The position numbers and the translations under genes were made by a program. A stretch of 64,000 nucleotides of DNA from Dama dama. Lineage: Eukaryota; Chordata; Mammalia; Artiodactyla; Cervidae. Where the stretch lies: assembly GCF_033118175.1 (NCBI RefSeq), contig NC_083698.1:74927001-74991000 (forward strand), in the 5' to 3' direction. How positions within the stretch are numbered: the stretch's first letter is position 1; each line of letters begins with the position of its first letter. Shown here piece by piece: positions 11,746 to 22,407 of this stretch. The notes beneath the pieces are model-generated. The model made no database searches. It saw only the letters and a list, made by a program, of their open reading frames with translations, and had not been told where the DNA came from.

Positions 11746-12251
11746 ATGCAGCAGGATCAGGACAAGCCTGGAATTGTCAGAGCAAATTGAAGGCAGCATG
11801 GAAACAGATCAACAGCCTGAGTAGACAGTCACAATATTAGTGTCCAAAATAATAGCTGAGGTTATTTATTTATTAATTTACTTGCTACAGGTGAAGGATT
11901 TAGTATATTTAAAGTCACTTTTTTTCAATTCTTTACATTTTTGAAATGAAGAAGCTGAGGATTAGGGGTAGTAAGTAACTCACTCAGTCTCTCTCTGATA
12001 GCTTGTGCCCAGGCCCCAGTGTGTACCTCTCCCTGACCACACCACTGCTCAGCGGCCTGGGCATGGGCAAGGTGCCCTGGGCCCAGCAAAGTGCATACAC
12101 TGAGGTTGCTGACTTTGTAAGCAAGTGCTCACATCAGAACACAAGCTTGAGAGACGAAGAGAAGAGGAAAACTGAGGGCTCCACACCTCAGGATTCATCT
12201 TGGAGGCACCAGCAAGATCAGGGGCAGCTTGAGATACTGGTGAATCAATAT
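11746..12251. other. Unassigned sequence
   Basis: No repeat or exon was recognised. A + frame at 12003-12344 runs into the CHR SINE and is not considered coding. Confidence 0.35.
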
Positions 12252-12390
12252 GGGATCTCTGGGGACCTCCCTGGAGGTTTAGCAGCTAAGACGCTGTGTT
12301 TCCAATGCAGGGAGTGTGGGTTCGATCCCTGGTTGGGGAACTAAGATCCCATAAGCCACTCAGTGAGGCCAAAAAAAGGGGGATCCCTGG
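12252..12390 (+). mobile_element. CHR-type tRNA-Glu SINE
   Basis: The element body (12263-12379) shows acctccctggaggttta, then gtgggttcgatccctggttgg (the RNA polymerase III B box), then gaactaagatcccataagcc and an A-rich end. The flanks gggatctctgg (12252-12262) and gggatccctgg (12380-12390) differ at one base and are a probable TSD. This SINE class is typical of whales and ruminants. Confidence 0.85.
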
Positions 12391-13649
12391 CTGGGCCAAG
12401 TCTCACACTGTTTTGATCATAATTCATCCCTTACTTAGAGGAACTGAAATCATAAAATATTCAAATATTCTGTTTGCCTTTTTATTAGCCTGCTACAACA
12501 TCCAAAGGGGCAGTTGCCATGACTTTCACCAGGAAAAAGCATGAATTTGGATACTGCTGGGTCATTTCAAGGAAGGAGTTGAGAGACAACCTGAAGGTGA
12601 CCATTATTATTGTATGATTTTAATTCACTGCAAACCAAAGGTCATATATTTAAAAAGAGAAAAAACATGTAAATGTTGCAATGGAACACCCATGATACAT
12701 CTTTAATTAATAATCCCCCATTTCCACCTCCCAAATGACCATGATTACAAGTCTGACCTTTTTGGTCAATGACTCAAGAAGGAAAGGTCAACAACCCAGT
12801 TGCTACTTGTCTCTGTGAAGTGATGCGTATTTGCATTTGGAAGGAAATCTTGTAACCCTGGGAACACCCTGAAGCTCTCTGAAAGGATACTGGTGAGCAG
12901 AAAAGTGCCATCCTGTGGGCTTCTCATAATCCTTTTCTGCATTGGCCTGCAGAGCCAATGCATTCCTAATGGCCCCAGAGAGTGGACTCTGTGTCAGTGC
13001 CTTGGCCCGTGGGGTCAGTTGTGCTCTAGGCACTCTGAATTCCCACAGTAACCCCACAGAAGGAGAGAATTCCCATTGGTCAGGGCCCCTCGAAGGGAGG
13101 TGACAATTTCCATGCCAGATCACCCCTGCCCTATACCCAGAGTGCCCCACATGCCTGCCCAGACACCTCTGCCATCAAGGGAGAAGTCCTGCCCTTCACC
13201 AAGACCTGATCCACTTCCCAATGGAAGGGTTTGGTAGGAGCAGCATCTGGCTCCTTGTCTGTCAGTTGATGAGAGTGAAGTCTTCCTCAGATTGGAGTTT
13301 AGACATGGCTAAGGGTCTCAGGCACTGCTCCACGTGTACTAATACACTTGCCTAGATCCACTGCTTTTCATGGAATGTGGGGGGACTGGGGCAACCGGGA
13401 AATAGTGTTTTGTAAAAACCAGGGTCTGGAGCCAAGAATTTTTGTTTGCACTGCCAGAGGGTGATAAAATGCACAGCACACAGCTTCAGGCATTCCAAAT
13501 CCCATGATCCAGGCTCTAGGGGAGTCACAGCCTCAAGGTGTTTCAGGGGAAGGTTTCCCAGAGTTAAGGCGGCCGGTGGAGGGGGGGGGGGGGGGGGGGC
13601 AGGGTATTGCAGAGAGAAGGAGCTGCCACCAGCCAACGTTGGAGTTGGG
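12391..13649. other. Unassigned GC-richer sequence with poly-G run
   Basis: No exon was recognised. Frames on both strands (such as 12803-13150 minus and 13446-13778 plus) have no domain. The latter encodes a run of glycines only because of the poly-G at 13581-13599. Confidence 0.35.
13581..13599 (+). repeat. Poly(G) run of 19
   Basis: Nineteen consecutive G residues follow ggcggccggtgga. Such a run can form a G-quadruplex in single-stranded DNA, and its length is unreliable in most sequencing data. Confidence 0.85.
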
Positions 13650-13760
13650 GTCTCAGAGTTATCAAAGTGTGGCCTAAGAATCCACGCTTTGAGTTACCTA
13701 AGTTCCATGTTAAAGGCAGATTCCTGTGTCCCATGTGACACTTACAAAGCAGAATCTTTG
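13650..13760 (+). repeat. hAT-Charlie MER5/MER20-like fragment
   Basis: The order atcaaagtgtggcctaagaatcc, then ttaaaggcagattcctg, then cagaatctttgg follows the pattern of the common mammalian non-autonomous hAT repeats that start with TCTCAAAGTGTGG. It is strongly diverged. Confidence 0.5.
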
Positions 13761-14310
13761 GAGGTTAGTGTGGTCTGACCTTCAGGGCTTCAGGAAGATG
13801 GAGAGACTGAACCAAGCCCACCTCAGCAGAGGTTTCTTTTCTTTTCCCAGCCTTTGGCCTGGCCACCGCCTCTCAGACTGTCTCCAGGGCCAAGAGTCCA
13901 GGGACAAAATGACTTCAAACCTGAGAATCCACTTAGCTGTGTACAAGGCTCATTACCCCTGGGGCTAATCCCCAGGACCTTGCCTGCTGTGCTAAGGGGC
14001 CTGCATCATTAGTCTGAACCCCACGTGGGCTGAGAGCCCGGCTCCCCAGGGTCACAAGCCTGGGGCTTGTAGCTCCAACAGGGACCTGTGCCAAGCCTCC
14101 GCCCCCTCCCCTGCCTCAGCCTGGCCATTCCCAGCTCCCTGGGGCTAAGCTTACCCCGAGGCCCAACCGCAGGCTGCACTTGGTGGAAAACAATTACAGG
14201 CCCAGGACGGCTTCAATTCTCAGCAGTGCTGACAGGGTCAGAAAATTACCTGCATCCAAAACCCGCCTTCTGCTGTGACTCAGAATTAAGATCTCCTGTG
14301 ATGCACTCGG

Positions 14311-14420
14311 GTGGCTTTCCTGGTGGCTCAGATGTTAAGGAATCTGCCTACAATGCGGGAGACCCGGATTTGATCCCTGTGTCGGGAAGATCCTCTGGAG
14401 AATGGAATTGCTCCCCACAG
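14311..14420 (+). mobile_element. Bov-tA SINE head, 3' truncated
   Basis: The tRNA-like head is clear: ttcctggtggctcagatgtt, aatctgcctacaatgcggg, gatttgatccctgtgtcggg and gatcctctggagaatgg. The sequence ends at ctccccaca, so the right half is missing. Confidence 0.85.
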
Positions 14421-14686
14421 GATCTCCTGGTTATGGGTTCTGTAATGCCAGGCATGTTAAAAACACACAGTCAAAAGTCAAACCCTAAGATGCTCCAAGT
14501 CACAGACCACCTCGCCCCACCCGACAGCAGAAATCCTGCATGTGGCCTGTCCTGTTATCTGTTCGTTCTAGGACAGACACGGTGTTTTAAGACCCTGAGG
14601 AACTGTCTCTGTGCTCCTTAAAGTTGATTCTTGCTCTTTGTGCTCCCAGCCCCCAGTTGGAGGTCCCATAGCACAAAGCAGAATCA

Positions 14687-14888
14687 GCAGACTTTTCTGT
14701 AAATGGCCAGAGAGTCAGTCTCTTAGGCTTTTATAGTCTCTGTCGTGAATGTGTCACTCTTGCTGTCCCAGTGCCAAAGCAGCTGTGGACAATAGGTGAA
14801 CGGGTGGAAGGATTCCAGTAAAAGGCTCGTTACAAAAACAGGCAGTGATCTGAACTTGACCCGAGGGCTGTAGTTTGCCAACGCCTGG
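14687..14888 (-). mobile_element. hAT-Charlie non-autonomous element, MER1-like
   Basis: Reverse-orientation copy of the same family as 1376-1587. It shows cttttctgtaaatggccag, ttaggcttttatagtctctgtcg, acaaaaacaggcag and the end gtagtttgccaacgcctgg. Both termini are present, so the element is close to full length. It is too diverged for a firm subfamily call. Confidence 0.7.
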
Positions 14889-14924
14889 CATAGAGGTTAC
14901 ATGGGGAGACTCTAAAGGCAGATG

Positions 14925-15085
14925 GTTGGGTTCAGAGTTGAGCTCCCACTGTTTCCTGTCTGTGCAGCCTTAGGCAAATTACCCGATTTCTCTAAGATAC
15001 ATGACTCGTGTCTATCTCACACTCTTCTTAGAAGATTTCAGTGAGACTCATGCATATAACATGCTTAAGAGGGTTTCCAAGCACA
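14925..15085 (+). repeat. MIR SINE
   Basis: Recognisable MIR order: ttgggttcagagttgagctcc, then cttaggcaaattacccgatttctc, then cagtgagactcatgcatataacatgc and aagcacatggtaa. It is old and diverged. Confidence 0.7.
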
Positions 15086-15540
15086 TGGTAAACAAAGCTA
15101 TACACAGAAAGCTACATTAGCTACAAAAAGAGCTCCTTGTTCTTACTCTGACTCTTTCAGACAGGGATGATTCTGCTCTGCATTTCTAGCAAGGGGCTGC
15201 TGCCTTCCCCTGTGGCTCAGAGGGTTTCTGAGTGGTCATGTGCTTGCTAGTACCTAAACCACATTTGAGTTTTCTCCACTATCTGAATATTATTTTATTG
15301 ATTGGTGAGTTGTTCTTGCTGGAGCCAGTCTCTGAGACTGGGTTGCACACCATGGGCCCCTCCCCTGCACTATTGTCCTGGGATCACCTCAGCTCCCAAG
15401 TTCCCTACCCCGCTCCACCCCTACCCACCAGGTCTCCCATGTGGTGCCAGCCTGTCTCAAGCAGCAGTCTCTGCTCTTTTGACAGCCTGGATGAGTCAAC
15501 AGGACCACGGTGCATGCCATCATGTTCATATAAGTGCGTG

Positions 15541-15675
15541 TGCGTGCGTGTGTGCTAAGTCGCTTCAGTCGTGTTCGGCTCTCTGTGACCCTATGGACTG
15601 CAGCCCTCCAGGCTCCTCTGTCCATGGGATTCTCCAGGCATGAATACTGGAGTGGGTTGCTATGCCCTCCTCCAG
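15541..15675 (-). mobile_element. Bov-tA SINE fragment, antisense
   Basis: A tgcgtgtgt stretch leads into ctaagtcgcttcagtcgtgttcgg, ccctatggactgcagccc, ctcctctgtccatgggattctcc and actggagtgggttgctatgcc. The tRNA-like head is missing at the right. Confidence 0.88.
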
Positions 15676-17227
15676 CTTCTGATTAGTACTTGCCAGTAAC
15701 ACTCTGCGGAATTACCATTCTACAGGAATCAGTACCAAGTGCTTGCAAAAGGGATAAATGACCTGTGGCCAATTTTAAGGGTTGGTAACACAGAGCTAAA
15801 GTCCCTTTAAAATGTTTTCTTTTGTGCAGAACTTCTTAGGACCTTTAATAAGTTCATGCATACTGTTCATCTTCAAGAGAGTTACCCAAGCACTCTGACA
15901 GCGTTTCCAAACTTTATTTCAGTATGGGACCTTTCTCAAGGGCCATCACACAATCAGGATTCTGGGGGACACATTTTGGGAGATGCAACCCTGAAGGAAG
16001 GGCTGTGTATCTCGGCTGTCTGCGTTGACTGACAGCAAAGGTTGAGAGTGTGTGCATGATATGGACATCTTTCAAATCCTTCCTTTGTAATCCGTGTTCT
16101 CCTTTCCCATCTCAAGTTGTTCAGCACACTGGGGCTGGGGCTGGGGAGGTAGATTTCCCCAGCATCAGGACTTGTTCCCTCTGTCAGCCAGACTGGCCGG
16201 ATCTATTAAGAATTCCCTGAGTTCGTGAAATCCAATGCCCCTTCCTTCCTGAAGGCAACCCAGTCACCCCGTCCATTTGTATCTTTCCAAATGTTCTCCT
16301 CTTTGACTCTTAAAAGAAGTTCAAAGTGGCCCACAATTCATGTCAAATGGACCGGCTTGCCATTTCCTCCTTGTCCCCAAGGGCTCCTTATATAAAATCA
16401 TGGCTTTATGGGTCTGAGTCATCCCATCTCCTCCGGGCCCTTTTCTGAACTTGGTGAACTTGTTTAAACATCCCGGGCCTTCTCTTGTTTCCCCCAGCCC
16501 CCTTTCCCCATGCCCAAGCTCGATGGTGCTGACCTTGGGGGAAGGGAAGGGCACCATGGAACTGCTAAATCTTCCTAGCAGTTTCCAGCCCCGGGGATTG
16601 CGTTTTTCACCTCCATCTGTGTCCACAGCATCCTCAGCTGTGTTGTCCAGGAAGAATTTCTTCTATTTGAGGAGAGCAAAACTAACACTTTATCCTAGAA
16701 GCAACCTAGGCTTGCTGCTGGGCTAGTTCACAGACCAGGGACTCCTTTTCCTCTTTTTTTAAAAATTAGAAATCAGTGGGAGAAAGCTTCCAGCCCAAAG
16801 ATGCCTGGGGAGCAGCTTGTAGTCTCCTGATGAAAGGGGCCTCTGCGGAGGTGCCCTGTACTATGATTTCTGCAAACCAAGGAAATAATAGCTTGTTGCT
16901 TCATCTAATTTCTCTGAGTGGGCTCAGGCTCTGTAATTACCTAGGTCCCAGAGCACTTGCTGGAAGGCTGCATCCACAGGCCAGGAACCACGTGCTCTCC
17001 AAACTCTCATTCAGGCAGAGCTTCTGTGAGGCGGGACTGGCAGGGCAGATGGAGCCAAGTTTGTAATAATATGTGGAAATCAACTTTCACAGAAGCATCT
17101 ACAAATCCATGAGGCAAGTTTGTGCCAGTTCCTCTCTGGGGTCTCAGCACCCACGCGGAGAGAACAGGCATATGCCTTTTCTGAGCTGGGGTCCAAGGTA
17201 CAGGAAAGATGCTTTGGGGGGATATAA
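15676..17227. other. Unassigned sequence
   Basis: No exon or clear repeat family was seen. Frames at 16321-16626 (minus), 16451-16726 and 16776-17066 (plus) have no recognisable domain. Confidence 0.35.
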
Positions 17228-17452
17228 AGATTTCTGTGGTGCTCAGATGGTAAAGAATCTGCCTGCAATGTGGGAGACCCAGGTTCGATCCCTGGGTTGG
17301 CAAGATCCCCTAGAGAAGGGAATTGCTAGCCACTCCAGTATTCTTTCCTGGAGAATTCCATGGACAGAGAAGCCTGGAGAACTGCAGTACACAGGGTCAC
17401 AAAGACTCAGACATGACTGAGCGACTAACACTTTCACTTGCTTTTCACTTTC
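17228..17452 (+). mobile_element. Bov-tA SINE, near full length
   Basis: The head (gtggtgctcagatggtaaag, then caggttcgatccctgggttgg), body (attccatggacagagaagcc) and tail (gactgagcgactaacactttcac) are all present on the + strand. I found no clear target-site duplication. Confidence 0.92.
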
Positions 17453-17902
17453 AAGGAGTTCTCACCCATTTGGGCCACAGGTGGCCTCTAACTTCTGTTT
17501 TCAACTGCATTTTCAAAGTGGGGGGTTGATGAAGTTCATGGTTCTCAGGTTGCTCCTCCCAGGTGTCACGTTCCTCAGGCGATGCTTGTGGCCTCTTCCC
17601 CGGCCAGGAGGAAGCGTGCTGGGGAGGGGTCTTGGATCTGACTGCAGAATCAGATCCACTCTGGTTCTTCAGAGTATCCATAGTATTCTCCACATGTAGT
17701 TTCCCATGAGATTTTATTTAGAGAAAAACAAAAGGTTTCTTCTGTCTGCAAATGACCAGGTTAAAATGTTGCTAAAACCTTTTCACTTTTCATGGCCTTT
17801 GATCCCTGTCCTAAGCACCAAGTCACCCCAGTCACCCCAAAGCCTAGCTTTACACTTCCTGTGTTTTCTTTCATATTTACTCAATTGTCAGTGAGAATTA
17901 TT
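17453..17902. other. Unassigned sequence
   Basis: Short interval between SINEs. No exon or repeat was recognised. Confidence 0.35.
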
Positions 17903-18122
17903 GGGCTTCCTTGGGGACTCAGTGGCAAAGAATCCACCTGCCAGTGAGGAGACATGAGTTTAATCCTTGGGTCGGGAAGATCCCCTGGAGAAAAAAATGG
18001 CAACCCACTCTGGTATTCTTGACTGGGAAATCCCATGGACAGAGGAGCCTGGCAGGATCAATCCCACCGTCCATGGGATTGAAAAGAGTCAGACATGACT
18101 TGGCAACTAAATAACAACAACA
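17903..18122 (+). mobile_element. Bov-tA SINE, near full length
   Basis: It runs from gggcttccttggggactcag through tttaatccttgggtcggg and atcccatggacagaggagcc to ttggcaactaaataacaac. It faces the antisense SINE at 18155-18336 across 32 bp, so the two could fold together if transcribed. Confidence 0.9.
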
Positions 18123-18154
18123 GATACATCCTAATAATTCTCACAATTCTCACT

Positions 18155-18336
18155 GTTGTTGGTTAGTCGCTAAGTCATGTCCGATTCTTTGTGACCCTAT
18201 GGACTGTAGCCCACCAGACTCCTCTGTCCATGGCATTTTCCAGGCAAGAGTACTGGAGTGGATTGCCATTTCCTTCTCCAGGGGATCTTCCCGACCCAGG
18301 GATAGAACTCGTGTCTCCTGTTCTGTGTCTCCTGGC
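18155..18336 (-). mobile_element. Bov-tA SINE, antisense, partial
   Basis: It starts gttgttggttagtcgctaag and passes through ccctatggactgtagccc and ccaggggatcttcccgacc. It stops inside the tRNA-like head near ctcctggcaatg. Confidence 0.9.
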
Positions 18337-18427
18337 AATGAAATAAAGTGATATTGGGTTTTTTAAATATATTTATCTGGTGGAAGTAGAACCCCACCTC
18401 TTATGGTCTGGATTTTCAGGCACAGTT

Positions 18428-18640
18428 GAGGAACCTCCATACTCTTCTCCATAGTGGCTGCACCAATTTACATTCCTACCAACAGTGGAAGAAGGTTCTC
18501 TTTTCTCCACACTCTCTCTAGCATTTATTATCTGTAGACTTTTTAATCATGGCCATCCTGATGAGTGTGAGGCAGTACCCCATTGTAGTTTTGATATGTA
18601 TTTCTCTACTAATTATCGACGATGAGCATATTCTGTTCCT
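18428..18640 (-). mobile_element. Old L1 ORF2 fragment, antisense
   Basis: Plus-strand landmarks are ctccatagtggctgcaccaa, ccaacagtggaagaagg, ctagcatttattatctgtag and gatgagcatattctgttcc. These are the reverse complement of the L1 ORF2 C-terminal region. It is old and frame-broken. Confidence 0.85.
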
Positions 18641-20590
18641 GTTCCTAAAACATCCCCCACGTTTCAGTTTCTGGTGAGCTTGGCTTCTGCACACAGCCTG
18701 TAGCCAGGAGTCCCCTTTCTGCACTTCCAGCTGTGGCGCGGGCACTGGAGAAGCCGCACCCAGCCCAGTGCTCACGAGCCTGAGCTTCTAAAGGAACTTG
18801 GGAGGCTCCTTCCAAGGCCCGTTTCATCTCCTCTCCTTCCTGTGGCTTAACCTTTCCCCTCCCAGTGCCTCCTGAGTGCTTTTTTCAGAGGAAAAGTGCT
18901 CCCATGTGCCAGTCCCTTTCCTCCCTTCCTGAGCCTACTCACCTCTGCCAGTCTGACCTGCCAGGATCAGTCAGAACTGCTGGAAGAACTGCAGGCCTTC
19001 CCAGTGTCCCGATAGTCCCCTGCCCTCCCCAGAGTTTCTTTAGGGATGCTGACACCTGCAGGGCTCTTGAAAAGGATGCAAAAGGGACAGAACCGAGAAC
19101 TCTCAGGCAGGCCACCACCTGCTCTTCTCAAGGATTTTCCCTTTGCTGTCAAAGGCTGCCTTGATCCCAGAGGCTGCACCTCTGACCCAGGGATTCTCTG
19201 GCCATGAAATTCCATAGCAGCCAACTTTGTTCTCTGAGGCCTTAGGGAGCATTGAGGAGGGGAGTCATGTTGATCCCCATCTGTTCCGTTTCACTGCCCC
19301 AGGCTGCCCCCAACCACTGGGGGTCAGGGAAGCAGGGGCCAAGGCTCCACTGGCTCTAGAGGTCTCTCTGGCCAGTTGAAGAGGGATGGGAGATGACCTT
19401 GGGGTGCTCCTCCCGCTCCTGGGAAAGACATGGCTTCCTGAGGTGCTGTCTTCCTGTCAGTTTCCTTCTGGCCTTCCTCCCCTGCCCAGAACAGTCCTGC
19501 CCCTTCTCCCTCCCCCACCCCCAAGTGCACCCCATCAACCTGACCTCCACTGGGCCACCTCTGCCTAGGCCCTTGGAGACAAACATCCTCTGCCAACGTG
19601 TTTCTCCTAACTCATCTGGGCAGGGACTCCATGCACTTCATGGGCTCCTCCCTTGCTGAGGCTGGTACCGCCAGGCTATCAGTTAAGATGTTTCCCGGCC
19701 ATGGTCTGACCCTACATTTTCTTGCTATCTCCTTATCTTCCCCCTCTCTGCCCTCCAGTTCCAGGCCTCCCACATGTAGATTTCTCTTCAGGGCTGGGGG
19801 TCTGAGAGCACAACTTTCCTCTCTCTCTCGATTTCTTTCGGACGAGTCTGAGCCAGCATCTGTCTCGGGCTGGTCTGGAGAGATCTGGAATCTAAACAGT
19901 CTTTAAAGAGTTATGACTCCAGGAACCGTGGATGGCAAGGTTTTCTATTATTCACAGTTCCAACTTTCCCATCTGGCTGTTTTCAGAATGAAAGCTGGAG
20001 ATTACTGTCAGCATTAATTACAATCAGGTGTACTTTTCTTCTACTCCATTTTGCCCCAATAGTTTCTCACACAGCAAGAAATCCCTAAAATGCATGTCCT
20101 TTGAAATGGGGCACATAAATCCTTGCTGCTGGTGAGAGGTGCTGTCAGCCCGCGGGGCTCTCCCTGGATCTGGTGAACTTGGGGAAGTTCACTGAGCTTC
20201 CTCAGGTTTAAAGGTTTGTCTGAGCCCCTTGAATCTTCAGGGCAGGAAATGTCAAAAGAAACGGCTTCCTTGCAAGATTTCTCACACTTCCTGCTCCTAG
20301 TCTCACCCGAGCTACCTCAGGAAGGTTTTGGGGAATGTCTGTCTTTGGGGCCCCAGGTGGACCCCAGAGGGTGCAGCTGCAGAGAATGAAAAACACTCTG
20401 GTGGAACCGAGGTCCACCTGCTGCCTCTCATTCTCATCCAGTCTCCATCCTCCTGTTTCAGCTTTCACGTCTTCTCCCCCGACCCCTTGCTTGTGTCTAG
20501 TCAGTGTTTGAAAAACATCATCTCATTCAGACATATTTTCTTTCCCTCCACTTTTGTCCCTGTATGCCTATTTATATATGTGCTTTATTT
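18641..20590. other. Unassigned GC-richer sequence
   Basis: About 2 kb without a recognised repeat. Frames occur on both strands (18865-19164, 19324-19596, 19598-19906, 20208-20468, 20328-20738) but none shows a domain or a convincing splice pattern by eye. I cannot exclude a small exon. Confidence 0.3.
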
Positions 20591-20711
20591 TGTTGTTTAT
20601 TCATTAAGTCGTGTTCAACTCTTTACCACCCCATGGACTGTAGCCCACCAGGCTCCTCTGTTCTTGGGATTCTCCAGGCAAGAATACTGGAGTGGGTTGT
20701 CCACTTTCCTT
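20591..20711 (-). mobile_element. Bov-tA SINE fragment, antisense
   Basis: It begins tgttgtttattcattaagtcg and passes ccatggactgtagcccaccag and ttctccaggcaagaatactgg, ending at agtgggttgtcc. The head is truncated. It abuts L1 3'UTR at 20727. Confidence 0.87.
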
Positions 20712-20821
20712 ATATTTTCCAGAAGCTTCTTCTTTTAATTTTTATTTTATATTGCAGGATAATTTATTAATGATATTGTTTGAGTTTCAGGTATACAGCA
20801 AAGTGATTAAGCTACACATAG

Positions 20822-21024
20822 CTAATGCTGGGAAGGATTGGGGGCAGGAGGAGAAGGGGAAGACAGAGGATGAGATGGCTGGATGGCATCACTGACTCGA
20901 TGGACATGTTTGGGTTTGGGTAGACTCTGGGAGTTGGTGATGGACAGGGAGGCCTGGCGTGCTGCAATTCACGGGGTCACAAAGAGTCGGACACGACTGA
21001 GTGACTGAACTGAACTGAACTGAG
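20822..21024 (+). mobile_element. BovB LINE 3' end, sense
   Basis: It reads taatgctgggaaggattggg, gaggatgagatggctggatgg, ctctgggagttggtgatgg and cacgactgagtgactgaact. It ends in ACTGA repeats. Only the last ~200 bp of the element are present, lying within L1 3'UTR. Confidence 0.92.
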
Positions 21025-21059
21025 ACGTCACTTCGTATATGTATAATATTCTTTTTCAG

Positions 21060-21407
21060 GGGCTTTCCTAAGTGGCTCGGCCTCCCTGGTGGCTTAGCTG
21101 GTAAAGAATCTGCCTGCAATGCAGGAGACCTGGGTTCAGTTCCTGGACTGGGAAGATCTCTTGGAGAAGGGAATGGCTATGCATTCCAGTTGGAGAAGGA
21201 AATGGCAACCCACTCCAGTATTCTTGTCTGGAGATTTCCATGGACAGAGAAGCCTGGTGGGCTACAGTCCATGGGGTCGCAGAGCATTGGACATGACTAA
21301 ACGACTAAACCACCCATTCCAGTGTTATAGCCTAGAGAATTCCATGGACTATATATTCATGGGGTCACAAAAAGTCAGACACGACTGGACGACTCTCACT
21401 TTTTCAT
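21060..21407 (+). mobile_element. Bov-tA SINE interrupted by a second SINE fragment
   Basis: The outer SINE runs 21060-21190 and 21324-21407. It contains the head caggagacctgggttcagttcc and the tail cacgactggacgactctcac. Its body is broken at 21191-21314 by a headless SINE fragment. The 9-mer cattccagt occurs at 21182-21190 and 21315-21323, consistent with a TSD. Because both parts belong to the same family, an exchange or local duplication is the alternative. Confidence 0.75.
21191..21314 (+). mobile_element. Headless Bov-tA SINE inside another SINE
   Basis: The piece reads tggagaaggaaatggcaacc, ccatggacagagaagcctgg, gtccatggggtcgcagagc and ctaaacgactaaacc. It starts at the common 5'-truncation point of Bov-tA SINEs and is flanked by cattccagt on both sides. 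Confidence 0.75.
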
Positions 21408-21612
21408 TTTCCCTGATGGCTCCGAGGGTGGAAAAATCTGCATGCCATGCAGGTGACTTGGGTTCGATCCCTGGGTTGGGAAGATCCCCTGGAAGAGGAA
21501 ATGGCAACCCACTCCAGTATTGCTGATAGGATAATCCCATGGACAGAGGAGCCTGGCAGGGTATAGTCCATGGGGTTGCAAAAGAGCCTGGCATGACTGA
21601 GTACACATACAC
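21408..21612 (+). mobile_element. Bov-tA SINE, near full length
   Basis: Head ttccctgatggctccgaggg and gggttcgatccctgggttgg, body ataatcccatggacagagg, tail catgactgagtacacatac. It follows the composite SINE directly and ends at the right-hand copy of attctttttca. Confidence 0.9.
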
Positions 21613-21856
21613 ATTCTTTTTCAAATTCTTTTCTTGTTTAGATTATTACAGAATATTCAGCAGAGTTCCCTGTGCTATACAGTAGATCCCTGTTGGTTAT
21701 CTATTTTAAATATAGCAGTGTATGTGTCAATCCCAAGCTCCCAATCTATCTTTCCCCCCAAGAAGTTTTTTAAAATTATTCTCCTGGGGTATATTTTTCT
21801 CTCTAGACTCTTCATAACTATTTATTTTCTTAACAGCTCAACACATTTCATTTTTT

Positions 21857-21934
21857 TAATTTATTTTTTTATTAAAGTATAGTTGATTTACAACATTATC
21901 TTCATTTATTCTGTCCAGCAAAGTGACCCAGTTA
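21857..21934 (-). mobile_element. L1 3'UTR fragment, antisense
   Basis: The stretch tttattaaagtatagttgatttac followed by ccagcaaagtgacccagttat is the reverse complement of the L1 3' end. It leads into a TG repeat and a SINE. Confidence 0.8.
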
Positions 21935-21954
21935 TGTGTGTGTGTGTGTGTGTG
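21935..21954 (+). repeat. (TG)10 microsatellite
   Basis: Ten uninterrupted TG units sit between an L1 3'UTR piece and the antisense SINE at 21955. Such repeats often grow from LINE or SINE tails. Confidence 0.85.
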
Positions 21955-22172
21955 TTGGCATATGCTCAGTCATTCAGTCGTGTCTTTGAGGTCCCATGGA
22001 CTACAGCCCACCAGACTCTTCTGTTCATGGGATTATCCTGACAAGAATACTGGAATGGGTTGCCATTTCCTCCTCCAGGGGATCTTCCTGACCCAGGGAT
22101 CAAACCCATGTCTCCTGTGTCTCCTGAATTGGCAGCAGGTTCTTTATGACTGAGCCACCTGGGTAGCCCACA
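21955..22172 (-). mobile_element. Bov-tA SINE, near full length, antisense
   Basis: It begins ttggcatatgctcagtcattcag and passes cccatggactacagcccacc and ccaggggatcttcctgaccc. It ends in the head at gagccacctgggtagccca. Confidence 0.9.
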
Positions 22173-22210
22173 GGATATGACATAGAATATTCAGAGAACT
22201 GACTAGAGAG

Positions 22211-22407
22211 GACGTCCCTGATGGTCCAGTGGTTAAGACTTCATCTTACAATGCAGGAGGTACAGAGTCGGTCCCTCATCCCGGGGGCTAAGATTCCACA
22301 AGCCTCATGGTCAAAAAACCAAAATATAAAAAACAGCAGAAGCAATATTGTAACAAATTCAATAAAGACTTGAAAAATGGTCCACATTAAAAAAAAATCT
22401 TAAAAAA
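22211..22407 (+). mobile_element. CHR-type tRNA-Glu SINE with A-rich tail
   Basis: Landmarks are acgtccctgatggtccagtgg, ttaagacttcatcttacaatgc and gctaagattccacaagcctc, followed by an A-rich stretch with cagaagcaatattgtaac and an oligo-A end. Confidence 0.88.

Larger units (their letters stand above)
20727..21775 (-). mobile_element. L1 3'UTR split by BovB and SINE insertions
   Basis: Antisense L1 3'UTR appears in three pieces. The first is 20727-20821 (ttgagtttcaggtatacagc). The second is 21025-21059 (tatgtataatattctttttc). The third is 21613-21775 (attattacagaatattcagc, ccctgtgctatacagtagatcc). The first gap holds a BovB 3' end and the second a block of Bov-tA SINEs. The 11-mer attctttttca is present on both sides of the SINE block. 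Confidence 0.85.

Noticed and set aside
13352..13778. Frames with a polyproline or polyglycine run
   Set aside because: The runs are translations of the poly-G tract and no other protein feature is visible.
14088..14621. 177-codon plus-strand frame
   Set aside because: It reads through the Bov-tA SINE at 14311-14420 and shows no domain, so it is not convincing as an exon.
17228..17300. tRNA-like sequences with A- and B-box motifs
   Set aside because: These are the heads of Bov-tA and CHR SINEs across the window, not tRNA genes: they continue into SINE bodies and lack a proper acceptor/anticodon fold.
12000..20000. Possible CpG island or promoter in the GC-richer part
   Set aside because: GC is raised but CpG dinucleotides are sparse and no TATA/initiator-to-ORF arrangement was seen.
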